A stretch of DNA of 64,000 nt, taken from NCBI GenBank assembly GCA_963576565.1, contig OY755045.1, forward strand, positions 41,868,409-41,932,408, read 5' to 3'. Under the pieces are notes generated by a model. The model saw nothing but the letters and a program-made list of their open reading frames with translations. It did not search any database and was not told the DNA's origin. Made by a program: the position numbers and the translations under genes. Within the stretch, counting starts at the first letter, position 1. Each line of letters begins with the position of its first letter. This document shows positions 43,866 to 54,788 of this stretch, one piece after another. The stretch comes from Aspidapion aeneum (lineage: Eukaryota; Arthropoda; Insecta; Coleoptera; Brentidae).

Positions 43866-44181
43866 CCTGATTCCCGGAACCATTAAGTCAAAATTTTTTG
43901 AGATTTTTAATAATCAGTGTTAATAAACTACAATTTTTTAAAGAATTTCAGTCTTACGGACAGAAATTGTCTTGCGATTTTTGAGCTCCTTTCAGCAGTG
44001 ATTTCTTGGCCAATCAATTTTCTTTTTAAAAAATCCGTGCGAAATGTGGAAATCTGTCGTCCATAAAGTTAGTTCCGTGTATATCGAACTAGAACCAAAC
44101 GCTAGATGAACTTGTGATTTCATACACAGAATTCGTCTTTATATAAGTTCAAAAGAAAAACTGCTTTTCCATGCACCAAAG
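43866..44181. other. Unassigned sequence
   Basis: No gene or repeat boundary is supported. Confidence 0.35.
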
Positions 44182-44202
44182 CAGTGGCGTTTTTAGAAAA
44201 AA
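44182..44202 (+). mobile_element. Left end of a hAT-type MITE split by a LINE
   Basis: CAGTGGCGTTTTTAGAAAAA is the left terminus of the family seen at 4631 and 57864. The rest of that family (GACAGTTTTGAAGGGGCGG, CATGAGGCCGT) appears at 47400-47500, after the LINE. The far terminus was not found. Confidence 0.65.
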
Positions 44203-44939
44203 TTTTAGTGTTTAACATTCACTCGTTGCGTAATAAAGTTGATGAATTGTGCGTGTTTCTTGAGTGTCAACAAAATCCGGAGATAATGTTGATAACTGAG
44301 CACTGGCTAAACCCTTCGGAGCCATGTAATATTCCAGGTTACTTTTGTGTCTCTCAGTATTGTAGAACAGTAAATAAGGGTTTTGGGGGAACAGCGATTT
44401 TCATAAGTGAATACTTCTCTCAGTTGAACCAATTGGAAGTAATCGACAAGTACGACAATTTATGTAAAGATGGCGAATTTGAGTTATCGGTCGCCTTAGG
44501 TAAAAAATACAATTTATATATTTTGTGCGTTTACAGATCTCCAGATTCCAATGTAGAAAATTTCCTCATAGATCTTGAAACTGTATTACTTGATCTACCT
44601 AAAAATAGTAAAGTTATTCTGGGTGGAGACTTTAACATTGACTTTGGTAACGAATCTTCGACATCAAACCAAAATTTACAAAATTTACTTACGTCATATG
44701 GTTTAAATATGTTAGTTCAATCTCCAACTAGAATAACAAATGTAACAGCGACGACTATCGATTATTTTTGTAGTAACTTCGATGGGGATGGCAGTGAGTG
44801 TGTTGTTATTTCGACAGATCTTTCCGACCACGAAGCTTTACTAGCAAGCGTTCCTCTTAAAACCCAAACTAAAAAAACTCCAGCCCAACTTAAAAGAATT
44901 TTTTCGGGAAGAAACTTCAAAATTTTAGAGAAAAATTGA
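44184..44939 (+). pseudogene. LINE APE endonuclease domain
   Basis: The frame holds all expected APE endonuclease blocks: NIHSLRNK (Asn11), ITEHWL (Glu39), CVYRSP (Tyr117), GGDFNID (Asp149, Asn151), TIDYF and LSDHEAL (Asp215, His216). These nick target DNA for target-primed reverse transcription. The frame breaks at a stop at 44937. The first few codons come from the flanking hAT MITE, not the LINE. Confidence 0.9.
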
Positions 44940-45031
44940 CAACGGTTGATTGGCATTCTGTGCTGGTGTCGGACAAACCTGTCGATTCCTTTCATTCATT
45001 TCTTTAAACACTGTTTAATAGTTGCTTTCCA

Positions 45032-45520
45032 TTGGTGAAAATGAGACCACGTAATAAGAAAAAATCTTGGATGACTAAAGGAATCAAAACTTCAAGTCAA
45101 AATCTGCGCTCCTTGCATAAAATCTGCAAGCATATTAATAATAATTTTATGACTAACTATTACAAAAAATATCGCAAATTGTACAAACAAATTATAAGGG
45201 TCGCTAAAAGAAACTTTTACTCAAACAAAATATCAAATGCGAAAAATAAAGCTAAGGAAGCTTGGGCAATAGTCAATGACTTTAGAGGCAAAAATAATTC
45301 ATCCAAACAATCAGCAAATATCGATCTCAATGTTTTAAATCAATTTTATTGCACTGTTGCCCAAAAACTTACAGCCGAATTAAGATCAGTAGTCAATCCT
45401 ATGGATAACTTAAATAACATCGTTATCAATGAAAACTTTAATCTAGGCATCACAGATAGATTGGAATTAAAAAACACAATAAATGAAATAAAAAACGTTT
45501 ATTCTTCCGGTCACACATAA
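45032..45520 (+). pseudogene. LINE ORF2 linker region
   Basis: This contains the basic KKSWMTKGIKTSSQNLRSLHK block and later NKAKEAWAIVNDF, typical of the region between endonuclease and reverse transcriptase. It ends at a stop just before the reverse transcriptase frame. Confidence 0.8.
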
Positions 45521-45534
45521 AATTTTTTCAAAAT

Positions 45535-46164
45535 TTGGATAACAGAACGTTGGATGCTCTTGTTGTTGCTATCAACTCATGTTTCTTAAAGGGTGAATTT
45601 CCAGATGTCCTCAAAATAGCCGTAGTTGTTCCTCTTCATAAATCGGGATCATTTGACGAGCCCACTAATTTCAGACCTATCTCACTGTTGGATACTATAT
45701 CTAAAATTATTGAAAAACTGGTAAAGGTTAGAATGACCAATTTTCTTAAAAAACATAGTATCCTTAGCACTAATCAATTTGGTTTCCAGAGCGGAAGGAG
45801 TACTAACGATGCTTTGTTCTCTTTTTTGGAAACTCTATATTTTAGACTTAATGATAAAGAAGCTGCAGCAGCAGTATTCTGCGACTTTCAAAAGGCCTTC
45901 GACTGTGTCAGTCACGACCTGCTTTTAAAAGAGTTGGAGAGATATGGGTTTAGAGGAGTCTCGCAGCGTTTTTTTCACTCATACTTGACTGGAAGATATC
46001 AGATGGTTCGAAATGGTGGTTGTGTCTCTTCCTTATCCAAAATTACCTTTGGTGTGCTTCAAGGTTCTGTTTTGGGCCCACTGTTATTTTTGTTATATAT
46101 TAACGACTTAACTTTAATAGGTATAAGGGGTACTCTAACACACTACAATTTTATGGCATCATAA
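45535..46164 (+). pseudogene. LINE reverse transcriptase, motif C missing
   Basis: The frame contains VVPLHKSGSFDEPTNFRPIS, QFGFQSGRSTNDAL, motif A FCDFQKAFDCVSHDLL (Asp117), and GVLQGSVLGPLLFLLYINDL. The next expected block, the YADD catalytic box, is not present: the frame ends in LTHYNFMAS. Sequence resumes as the thumb at 46190. The polymerase is therefore dead. Confidence 0.9.
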
Positions 46165-46189
46165 AAACGCAACAATATTTAAAAAAATA

Positions 46190-46723
46190 GTGCAAGAGGA
46201 CATACAACGAATTAAAGAGTGGTGTGATGCAAACTTTCTCTGTTTTAACATAGATAAAATAAAAGTCCTCAGTTTTAAATTTTCTTTTGATGACCTAACT
46301 GTTTCCAACCAAAGAATAACTCAGGATGAAAATACTAAATTTTTAGGAATGTATATAGACAATAGGTTAAAATTCTCCTCGCATATTCCCTATCTTAATA
46401 AAAAAATATCGATAGGTATTTACGCCGTTAGACAAACATTTTTCGAACTTGGTTGTGAAATGGCCAAAACAACTTATTACGCCCTTGTTGATTCTCATTT
46501 GCGCTATGGGATAGCCTTTTGGGGAAATTGCAGTCAGTATTTGTTCAGATCTGTGTTTGTAATTCAAAAAAGATGCATCAGATATATTTGCGGAGCAAAA
46601 ATCAGAGACCATTGTAGGCCTTTGTTTATAAAAAATTTAAAAATCACACATTTGAACAAACCTACCACACAAGAAGTCAAAAATATAACAGCATACCACT
46701 GCCTATTCCTAGGTCTCAATTAA
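46190..46723 (+). pseudogene. LINE ORF2 thumb and C-terminus
   Basis: The frame contains IKEWCDANFLCFNIDKIKVLSF-type thumb sequence, TKFLGMYIDNRLKFSSHI, LRYGIAFWGN and IQKRCIRYI. All are typical jockey/CR1 ORF2 C-terminal blocks. Confidence 0.85.
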
Positions 46724-46837
46724 CCCAAAACCCAAAACTCGATAATCTACCGCAGTATTAAAATTTTTAATAAGCTTCCAAAGACTAAAAAGCATTCACT
46801 CGGAAAAAATATTTAGGGTTAAGGTAAAAGATTTGCT

Positions 46838-48281
46838 ATTGGAGAAGGCATATTATAGTCTTAATGAATTTTTCGAGGACCAGTTATAGGATAATTGACA
46901 AATATATTTAAACATTTAAATTTTTTTATTTTACTTGTGTATGTATCAGATTGTTCTGTTTGTTGTTTCTTGTGTTTTATATCTAACTTTAACATATTTT
47001 ATTTTTAACATATTTTGACGTTTTAACATATTTTAACATGATTTGACATATTTTAACATGTTTTTACGTATTTTAACATATTTTAACATGTTTTAACATA
47101 TTTTAACATATTTTAATTTAATGGTAAAGAATTTCGTTGTATTTCGATAATAGTAAGTGAATAGGTGTGATAGGTGGAAAGAGAGCATATTTGCATAGGA
47201 GAAATATTTAAAAAAAAAATATATATCGCGAAATTATAGACTGTTACACTATTTTAAATGACTATTCCGTACCTCAACTTAGACTTGTAAGCAAGTGTTT
47301 ATCTTATATTTACAATTAAGGACCATTTTTTGCTTTGTCTGTAAAACTCTACTTTTTTGACATTAAAGCATAATTTGATTTGATTGATTTGATTTGACCA
47401 AGACAGTTTTGAAGGGGCGGCCGAGACCCCATGAGGCCGTTTTTTATGCTATTTTATATTTGTATGCATGAAATATGTGGAAAACTGCGTTGCCAGGCTG
47501 CAAAAAAAAGTGACCGTACCGGCGTATAGTAGTATTGGAGAAGGCATATTATAGTCTTAATGAATTTTTCGAGGACCAGTTATAGGATAATTGACAAATA
47601 TATTTAAACATTTAAATTTTTTTATTTTACTTGTGTATGTATCAGATTGTTCTGTTTGTTGTTTCTTGTGTTTTATATCTAACTTTAACATATTTTATTT
47701 TTAACATATTTTGACGTTTTAACATATTTTAACATGATTTGACATATTTTAACATGTTTTTACGTATTTTAACATATTTTAACATGATTTGACATATTTT
47801 AACATGTTTTTACGTATTTTAACATATTTTAACATGTTTTAACATATTTTAACATATTTTAATTTAATGGTCAAAGAATTTCGTTGTATTTCGATAATAG
47901 TAAGTGAATAGGTGTGATAGGTGGAAAGAGAGCATATTTGCATAGGAGAAATATTAAAAAAAAAAAATATATCGCGAAATTTATAGACTGTTACACTATT
48001 TTAAATGACTATTCCGTACCTCAACTTAGACTTGTAAGCAAGTGTTTATCTTATATTTACAATTAAGGACCATTTTTTGCTTTGTCTGTAAAACTCTACT
48101 TTTTTGACAATAAAGCATAATTTGATTTGATTGACTTGATTTGACCAAGACAGTTTTGAAGGGGCGGCCGAGACCCCATGAGGCCGTATTTTATGCTATT
48201 TTATATTTGTATGCATGAAATATGTGGAAAACTGCGTTGCCAGGCTGCAAAAAAAAGTGACCGTACCGGCGTATAGTAGGT
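46838..48281 (+). repeat. Tandem duplication of LINE tail plus hAT remnant
   Basis: 46838-47533 (696 bp) is repeated at 47534-48281. Both begin ATTGGAGAAGGCATATTATA and end GTGACCGTACCGGCGTATAG. The second copy has an extra piece inside the TTTTAACATG-type minisatellite. The copies are otherwise nearly identical, so the duplication is recent and postdates the LINE insertion. Confidence 0.9.
46985..47115 (+). repeat. TTTTAACAT minisatellite
   Basis: Degenerate units of about 10-14 bp (TTTTAACATA, TTTTAACATG, GATTTGACATA). The longer second copy is at 47685-47865. Confidence 0.85.
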
Positions 48282-48908
48282 CTATAGAGGTCGCCGTTGA
48301 AAATAAGCAGTGACGCCCTGTTAAATAACTTTAATTGAGATCAGTGGCTTTATATGATGTTTTACCACGAGTTTAGTTCAATGCCGCCGCCCTTGCTTAA
48401 TTTGTGAAAAAATGGCAAATTTCAATTTCTTCTCGTTTCCTCCAGTCTGCGCAGGCTTAACAAGCGTTCTATTTTTGTGGGTTAATACATTTTTTTCAGC
48501 CAAAATGTCTCTACAATCAAGGAAATAAAGCCTCTTAGTTAAGGATTACCATAGATGTCAAAACACTATGGTTGACCATATTTGTTGACTTCATGTTTTT
48601 TGATGCAAGTAATTGATAGTTTCTATAGAAGTGCACTATGATGCAAACATAAAAAAAATCAGTTCATCAATGAAAGAGTTGTGAATTTTCCAAAATTGTT
48701 CTGTACCTAGTTATCCAACAACTGAAATACGGATCCCAAAGTTCAGCGTTTACAACCGCTTAAGTAAAATTTGCATTAATGCAAAAAACATATAGGCCTT
48801 TAAGCTTCTAGAGTAAACAGACTTCTGCCTCCGAGGTTTTACATCTAAGGTTTCAGGCTAAAGAAAGCGCCATTCCTGCAAATTTGCATAGTGCATATTT
48901 TAGCAATT
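48282..48908. other. Unassigned sequence left of the palindrome
   Basis: No gene or repeat structure is supported. Confidence 0.35.
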
Positions 48909-49049
48909 GCCGCAGCTCAGGGGCTTTAACCAAATGACCCAAAGCTTCAACTCTCAAAAAGTTGCAGCTGATTTGCACAGTATGTACAGTGTACTCTTAA
49001 CGTAGATATTAATTTTCTTACTTTAAAAAGTAAATCTGAGGGCACGGCA

Positions 49050-49640
49050 TCGGCAGTGCCCCGCCAAGTTCCCGAAACTGCTGTACCGTCTTTTCTTAAA
49101 ACATTTCAGCCCATATTTGACCTATCTAAAACTCTACTTCAGAATGAACTACAAAACTCAACCTTTGCCCAGTCGCAGATCTTCATAGATCATCAAAATT
49201 CTACTGTACTTCCAGACATACTACAAAGCCGAAATTTGGCAGACTGATAGAACTTATGACCAAACTCTTGGAAAAAATGCCCCAAAATTCTAATTTACTC
49301 CCCTCCCCTATACATGTAAAGTGATGTAAAAGTAAAATTGCCCACGTCCAGAAGCTCTAGAAAGCTGAGCTTTGGCAGACTGATAGGAAATATGATAAAA
49401 CTAAAGAAAAAAATTTAAATAAACTTCTCTCCCCTATAAGTGTCAAGATATATAGAAGTAACATTGCCCACTTCCAGAAACCCTAGAGAGTTGAGCTTTG
49501 GAAGACTGATAGGAACTATGATAAAACTATAGGAAAAATTTAAAAACACCAACATTTTAATTTACTTCTCTCCTCTATAAATGTATGTAAAAGAAATATT
49601 ACCCACTTTCCAGGAATGCTAGAGAGCTGAGGCATAGGAA
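49050..49640 (+). repeat. Palindrome arm: old repeat and three ~125-bp units
   Basis: 49050-49245 relates to 1062-1262. From 49238 three degenerate units follow, each with AGACTGATAGGAA-type start, CTTCTCTCC(C/T)CTATAA, and CCCACTTCCAGAA, spaced near 49238, 49374 and 49500. Mirrored at about 53943-54533. Confidence 0.75.
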
Positions 49641-49744
49641 AAAATTAAAAAATCTCAAAATTTTTAATAAGGCATTGCAAAAGTTTTGAACAACATTCCG
49701 CATATTTTACTACTTTAAAACTTAAATATTATCCAAATCCTTTA

Positions 49745-50015
49745 GAAAAGGTACTCCGTAAAAAAAATTGAGATAAAACTAAAGCCAAGTTCTCGAATAA
49801 AAATTTCAAAATAAAAGGTTCTTCCTAGTTTGGAAGTTTTTCTAAACTCGGCTATTACGACTGCAAATGACTCTTAGGCACAGTGCCAAATTGTTCATTT
49901 ATAAAGAAGCTTGGCAAAGTTAAAAAAAAAACATTTTCAAACTAGTAAGAACCTTTCATTTTGTATTGGAGAACTTGGCTTTACTTTTATCTCAATTCTT
50001 TTTACGGAATACCAT
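49745..50015. mobile_element. Foldback MITE, left palindrome arm
   Basis: The inverted arms are about 85 bp: GGTACTCCGTAAAAAAAATT and AAGCCAAGTTCTC on the left, with their complements on the right. The spacer is about 95 bp. Mirrored at 53568-53838. Confidence 0.8.
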
Positions 50016-50558
50016 TTTCGCGTACTTGGCTTTTTTTACGCGAAATGTTTTTTTTGTAATTTTATTTTTTGAAGTAGTTTAACTAATAAATAAATTCTAG
50101 TTTTCTACTGCTAGGCTGTTAAAATGAAAACGGATTAATTTAGATATTTAAATTTTACTGATTTAAAACACGTTAAACAAATTAATACCAACTGCAGTAA
50201 TAGAAGTTAAATAAAATTTGATAGAGTAATCACTGTCTTTAAACAATGGTTTAACTTAAAATAGATTCAAGTGAAGAGAAAATCAAGACGAATTTAATAA
50301 TCCCAAATTAATTCGATGTAGTCGAAATAATCATTTTATTATCATTTTATTTCATCTTACTGATTTAGAAACAAAAAATAACACATTCACCTGTACCAGC
50401 GCTACAATGCTAGGTCTACAAGTCTAGATTTTGGTTAAAGGTTTAACTTATTTTTCCCAGTGCAATCAATACCTTGCGATATGGGTCATCTTTTTTCGTT
50501 ATAATAATGAATGAAAAGATAATGTCTTGTCCGCAAACAACTTAAAAATAAATAAAAA

Positions 50559-51309
50559 TACTCTGCCAATATATGGGCCTCTAAGCTCACACTAGGTACT
50601 ATAGTTATAGTGTACGTGTGAGCTAATATAACTAAAAACTGAAATATATTTTATTCAACTCCAGACTAAATTTACCTTTTGTGTGATACCACACAAGCCA
50701 TGTTTTGACTTAGAACTCAAATTATTTAAATCTACCCCCACCCTTAAAACAAACAAAAACTAAAATGTATTTTCTTAAACTCCGGACTCAATTACCTTTC
50801 GTTTGATATCACACACGCCATATTTTAATTTAAACTCTAATTTTTGAAATATACCCCCACCCTTTTTTTACAATAAATTAAAATGTATTTTGTTACACTC
50901 CAGACTCAATTACCTTTCGTTTGATATCACACACGCCATATTTTCACATAAACTCTAATTTTTGAAATCTACCCCCACCCTTTTATTTGGTTTGTGTTCA
51001 GTGGATTTTGTTCATTTTTAAATGGGACCATCTCGACCCAAGACCCAGCCTAGGTACCAAATTTCATTAAAATCGGCCAAGCGGTTTTTGAGTTATGCGC
51101 GTTGGTCGTTACAGACAGACATACAGACAGACAGACAGACAGACATACAGACAGACAGACAGACAGACAGACGGCGCAACAAAAAAGTTTCAAAATCATC
51201 TGAAACGCAAAGATTTATAAAAAATTTTGAAATCGGAGCAACTTTTTTTTTCTCGAAAAAATTAGGATCACCATAGCTCACACTACTATAGTATAGTATA
51301 TGTGTGAGC
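50559..51309. mobile_element. Hairpin-ended MITE, left palindrome arm
   Basis: Same family as 35026-35756, with both terminal hairpins, the ~110-bp tandem units and a (CAGA)n tract. It starts TACTCTGCCAATATATGGGC. Confidence 0.9.
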
Positions 51310-51401
51310 TAAAATATAATATTTTGGTTTTGGCAGCGATACTTAAACCGCCAAACATCACTAGGAGATGACCAACAAAGTCAGTGTCAGCTGTCCGCTA
51401 T

Positions 51402-51664
51402 ATTGTCGTTGATCTTACAAACTGACGTATCTCAAAAAATGCAGTTTTGGGATAAGACCATAATACTACCTTATTTGTGTCGTTCTTTCATCTCACAAAG
51501 TGTCGTAACTCATAAAAATCCTTTAAATAGACAAAAATCATTAGATCCAAGAACATTTTTAGTGATATAAATCCAATATAAACTTTCCCTAAAACTTGAA
51601 ATTGCTCTCTTGTAAAATTACAATAAATGAGTTACGTCAGTTTGTAAGATCAACGACGATATTT
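51402..51664. mobile_element. MITE with 28-bp inverted ends, left palindrome arm
   Basis: ATTGTCGTTGATCTTACAAA at the left is inverted at 51634-51664 (with GTCGTTGATCTTACAAACTG). Mirrored at 51919-52181. Because it is inside the palindrome, the terminal sequence occurs four times within 800 bp. Confidence 0.8.
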
Positions 51665-51679
51665 TACATGTTATTTATT

Positions 51680-51710
51680 TAGTTAGCGATGATAAAACCG
51701 ATTTTATATA

Positions 51711-51752
<42 letters not shown>

Positions 51753-51792
51753 TATATAAATATAAATATATATAAAATCGGTTTTATCATCG

Positions 51793-51859
<67 letters not shown>

Positions 51860-51903
51860 TATATAAATATAAATATATATAAAATCGGTTTTATCATCGC
51901 TAA
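51680..51903. repeat. Palindrome centre: (TA)n with CGATGATAAAACC blocks
   Basis: GCGATGATAAAACCGATTTT occurs forward at about 51680 and reversed at about 51796 and 51902, separated by (TA)n and TATAAATATA tracts. A near-identical block occurs again at the outer right edge of the palindrome (54672-54695). Confidence 0.9.
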
Positions 51904-52271
51904 CTAAATAAATAACATGTAAAATATCGTCGTTGATCTTACAAACTGACGTAACTCATTTATTGTAATTTTACAAGAGAGCAATTTCAAGTTTTAGGGA
52001 AAGTTTATATTGGATTTATCTCACTAAAAATGTTCTTGGATCTAATGATTTTTGTCTATTTAAAGGATTTTTATGAGTTACGACACTTTGTGAGATGAAA
52101 GAACGACACAAATAAGGTAGTATTATGGTCTTATCCCAAAACTGCATTTTTTGAGATACGTCAGTTTGTAAGATCAACGACAATATAGCGGACAGCTGAC
52201 ACTGACTTTGTTGGTCATCTCCTAGTGATGTTTGGCGGTTTAAGTATCGCTGCCAAAACCAAAATATTATA

Positions 52272-53023
52272 TTTTAGCTCACACATATACTATACTATAG
52301 TAGTGTGAGCTATGGTGATCCTAATTTTTTCGAGAAAAAAAAAGTTGCTCCGATTTCAAAATTTTTTATAAATCTTTGCGTTTCAGATGATTTTGAAACT
52401 TTTTTGTTGCGCCGTCTGTCTGTCTGTCTGTCTGTATGTCTGTCTGTCTGTCTGTCTGTATGTCTGTCTGTAACGACCAACGCGCATAACTCAAAAACCG
52501 CTTGGCCGATTTTAATGAAATTTGGTACCTAGGCTGGGTTTTGGGTCGAGATGGTCCCATTTAAAAATGAACAAAATCCACCGAACACAAACCAAATAAA
52601 AGGGTGGGGGTAGATTTCAAAAATTAGAGTTTATGTGAAAATATGGCGTGTGTGATATCAAACGAAAGGTAATTGAGTCTGGAGTGTAACAAAATACATT
52701 TTAATTTATTGTAAAAAAAGGGTGGGGGTATATTTCAAAAATTAGAGTTTAAATTAAAATATGGCGTGTGTGATATCAAACGAAAGGTAATTGAGTCCGG
52801 AGTTTAAGAAAATACATTTTAGTTTTTGTTTGTTTTAAGGGTGGGGGTAGATTTAAATAATTTGAGTTCTAAGTCAAAACATGGCTTGTGTGGTATCAAA
52901 CAAAAGGTAAATTTAGTCTGGAGTTGAATAAAATATATTTCAGTTTTTAGTTATATTAGCTCACACGTACACTATAACTATAGTACCTAGTGTGAGCTTA
53001 GGGGCCCATATATTGGCAGAGTA
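52272..53023. mobile_element. Hairpin-ended MITE, right palindrome arm
   Basis: Mirror copy of 50559-51309, differing at only a few positions. Confidence 0.9.
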
Positions 53024-53567
53024 TTTTTATTTATTTTTAAGTTGTTTGCGGACAAGACATTATCTTTTCATTCATTATTATAACGAAAAAAGATGACCCA
53101 TATCGCAAGGTATTGATTGCACTGGGAAAAATAAGTTAAACCTTTAACCAAAATCTAGACTTGTAGACCTAGCATTGTAGCGCTGGTACAGGTGAATGTG
53201 TTATTTTTTGTTTCTAAATCAGTAAGATGAAATAAAATGATAATAAAATGATTATTTCGACTACATCGAATTAATTTGGGATTATTAAATTCGTCTTGAT
53301 TTTCTCTTCACTTGAATCTATTTTAAGTTAAACCATTGTTTAAAGACAGTGATTACTCTATCAAATTTTATTTAACTTCTATTACTGCAGTTGGTATTAA
53401 TTTGTTTAACGTGTTTTAAATCAGTAAAATTTAAATATCTAAATTAATCCGTTTTCATTTTAACAGCCTAGCAGTAGAAAACTAGAATTTATTTATTAGT
53501 TAAACTACTTCAAAAAATAAAATTACAAAAAAAACATTTCGCGTAAAAAAAGCCAAGTACGCGAAAA

Positions 53568-53838
53568 TGGTATTCCGTAAAAAGAATTGAGATAAAAGTA
53601 AAGCCAAGTTCTCCAATACAAAATGAAAGGTTCTTACTAGTTTGAAAATGTTTTTTTTTTTAACTTTGCCAAGCTTCTTTATAAATGAACAATTTGGCAC
53701 TGTGCCTAAGAGTCATTTGCAGTCGTAATAGCCGAGTTTAGAAAAACTTCCAAACTAGGAAGAACCTTTTATTTTGAAATTTTTATTCGAGAACTTGGCT
53801 TTAGTTTTATCTCAATTTTTTTTACGGAGTACCTTTTC
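53568..53838. mobile_element. Foldback MITE, right palindrome arm
   Basis: Mirror copy of 49745-50015. Confidence 0.8.
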
Positions 53839-54671
53839 TAAAGGATTTGGATAATATTTAAGTTTTAAAGTAGTAAAATATGCGGAATGTTGTTCAAAAC
53901 TTTTGCAATGCCTTATTAAAAATTTTGAGGTTTTTTAATTTTTTCCTATGCCTCAGCTCTCTAGCATTCCTGGAAAGTGGGTAATATTTCTATTACATAC
54001 ATTTATAGAGGAGAGAAGTAAATTAAAATGTTGGTGTTTTTAAATTTTTCCTATAGTTTTATCATAGTTCCTATCAGTCTTCCAAAGCTCAACTCTCTAG
54101 GGTTTCTGGAAGTGGGCAATGTTACTTCTATATATCTTGACACTTATAGGGGAGAGAAGTTTATTTAAATTTTTTTCTTTAGTTTTATCATATTTCCTAT
54201 CAGTCTGCCAAAGCTCAGCTTTCTAGAGCTTCTGGACGTGGGCAATTTTACTTTTACATCACTTTACATGTATAGGGGAGGGGAGTAAATTAGAATTTTG
54301 GGGCATTTTTTCCAAGAGTTTGGTCATAAGTTCTATCAGTCTGCCAAATTTCGGCTTTGTAGTATGTCTGGAAGTACAGTAGAATTTTGATGATCTATGA
54401 AGATCTGCGACTGGGCAAAGGTTGAGTTTTGTAGTTCATTCTGAAGTAGAGTTTTAGATAGGTCAAATATGGGCTGAAATGTTTTAAGAAAAGACGGTAC
54501 AGCAGTTTCGGGAACTTGGCGGGGCACTGCCGATGCCGTGCCCTCAGATTTACTTTTTAAAGTAAGAAAATTAATATCTACGTTAAGAGTACACTGTACA
54601 TACTGTGCAAATCAGCTGCAACTTTTTGAGAGTTGAAGCTTTGGGTCATTTGGTTAAAGCCCCTGAGCTGC

Positions 54672-54713
54672 GGCGATGATAAAACCCATTTTATATATAT
54701 TTATATTTATATA

Positions 54714-54785
<72 letters not shown>
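54672..54785. repeat. CGATGATAAAACC block and (TA)n at the palindrome edge
   Basis: CGATGATAAAACCCATTTTA is followed by TATATTTATATTT and a (TA)n run to 54785. It matches the palindrome centre. Confidence 0.9.

Positions 54786-54788
<3 letters not shown>

Larger units (their letters stand above)
44203..47395 (+). mobile_element. Jockey/CR1-like LINE, ORF2 decayed
   Basis: The order is endonuclease, linker, reverse transcriptase, thumb, then a 3' UTR with (TTTTAACATA)n-type repeats and a TTTGATTTGATTGATTTGA tail. ORF1 is absent, and the 5' end is truncated inside the hAT MITE. The tail and the flanking hAT sequence are duplicated in tandem (46838-48281). Confidence 0.85.
48909..54674. repeat. 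5.77-kb near-perfect palindrome
   Basis: The arms start GCCGCAGCTCAGGGG at 48909 and end with its complement at 54674. Mirror positions sum to about 103583 throughout, so the centre is near 51791, inside (TA)n. Arms of about 2.8 kb differ by only a handful of substitutions that I could see (for example near 49592/53991, 50580/53003, 51001/52582 and 51044/52539). The arms carry an old repeat, three ~125-bp units, a foldback MITE, a hairpin-ended MITE and a 28-bp-TIR MITE, each mirrored. Confidence 0.93.

Noticed and set aside
49056..49247. 63-codon frame found identically at 54336-54527
   Set aside because: Identity is explained by the palindrome, and the related older copy at 1062-1262 does not keep the frame.
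51022..51281. Open frames with RQTDRQTDR or CLSVCLSV repeats (also 35481-35775 and 52305-52560)
   Set aside because: They are translations of the (CAGA)n tract and conserved flank of the hairpin-ended MITE, not a protein.
48909..54674. Palindrome as the termini of one giant DNA transposon
   Set aside because: No target duplication was found at the outer junctions, no transposase lies between the arms, and the arms meet at a short TA-rich centre.
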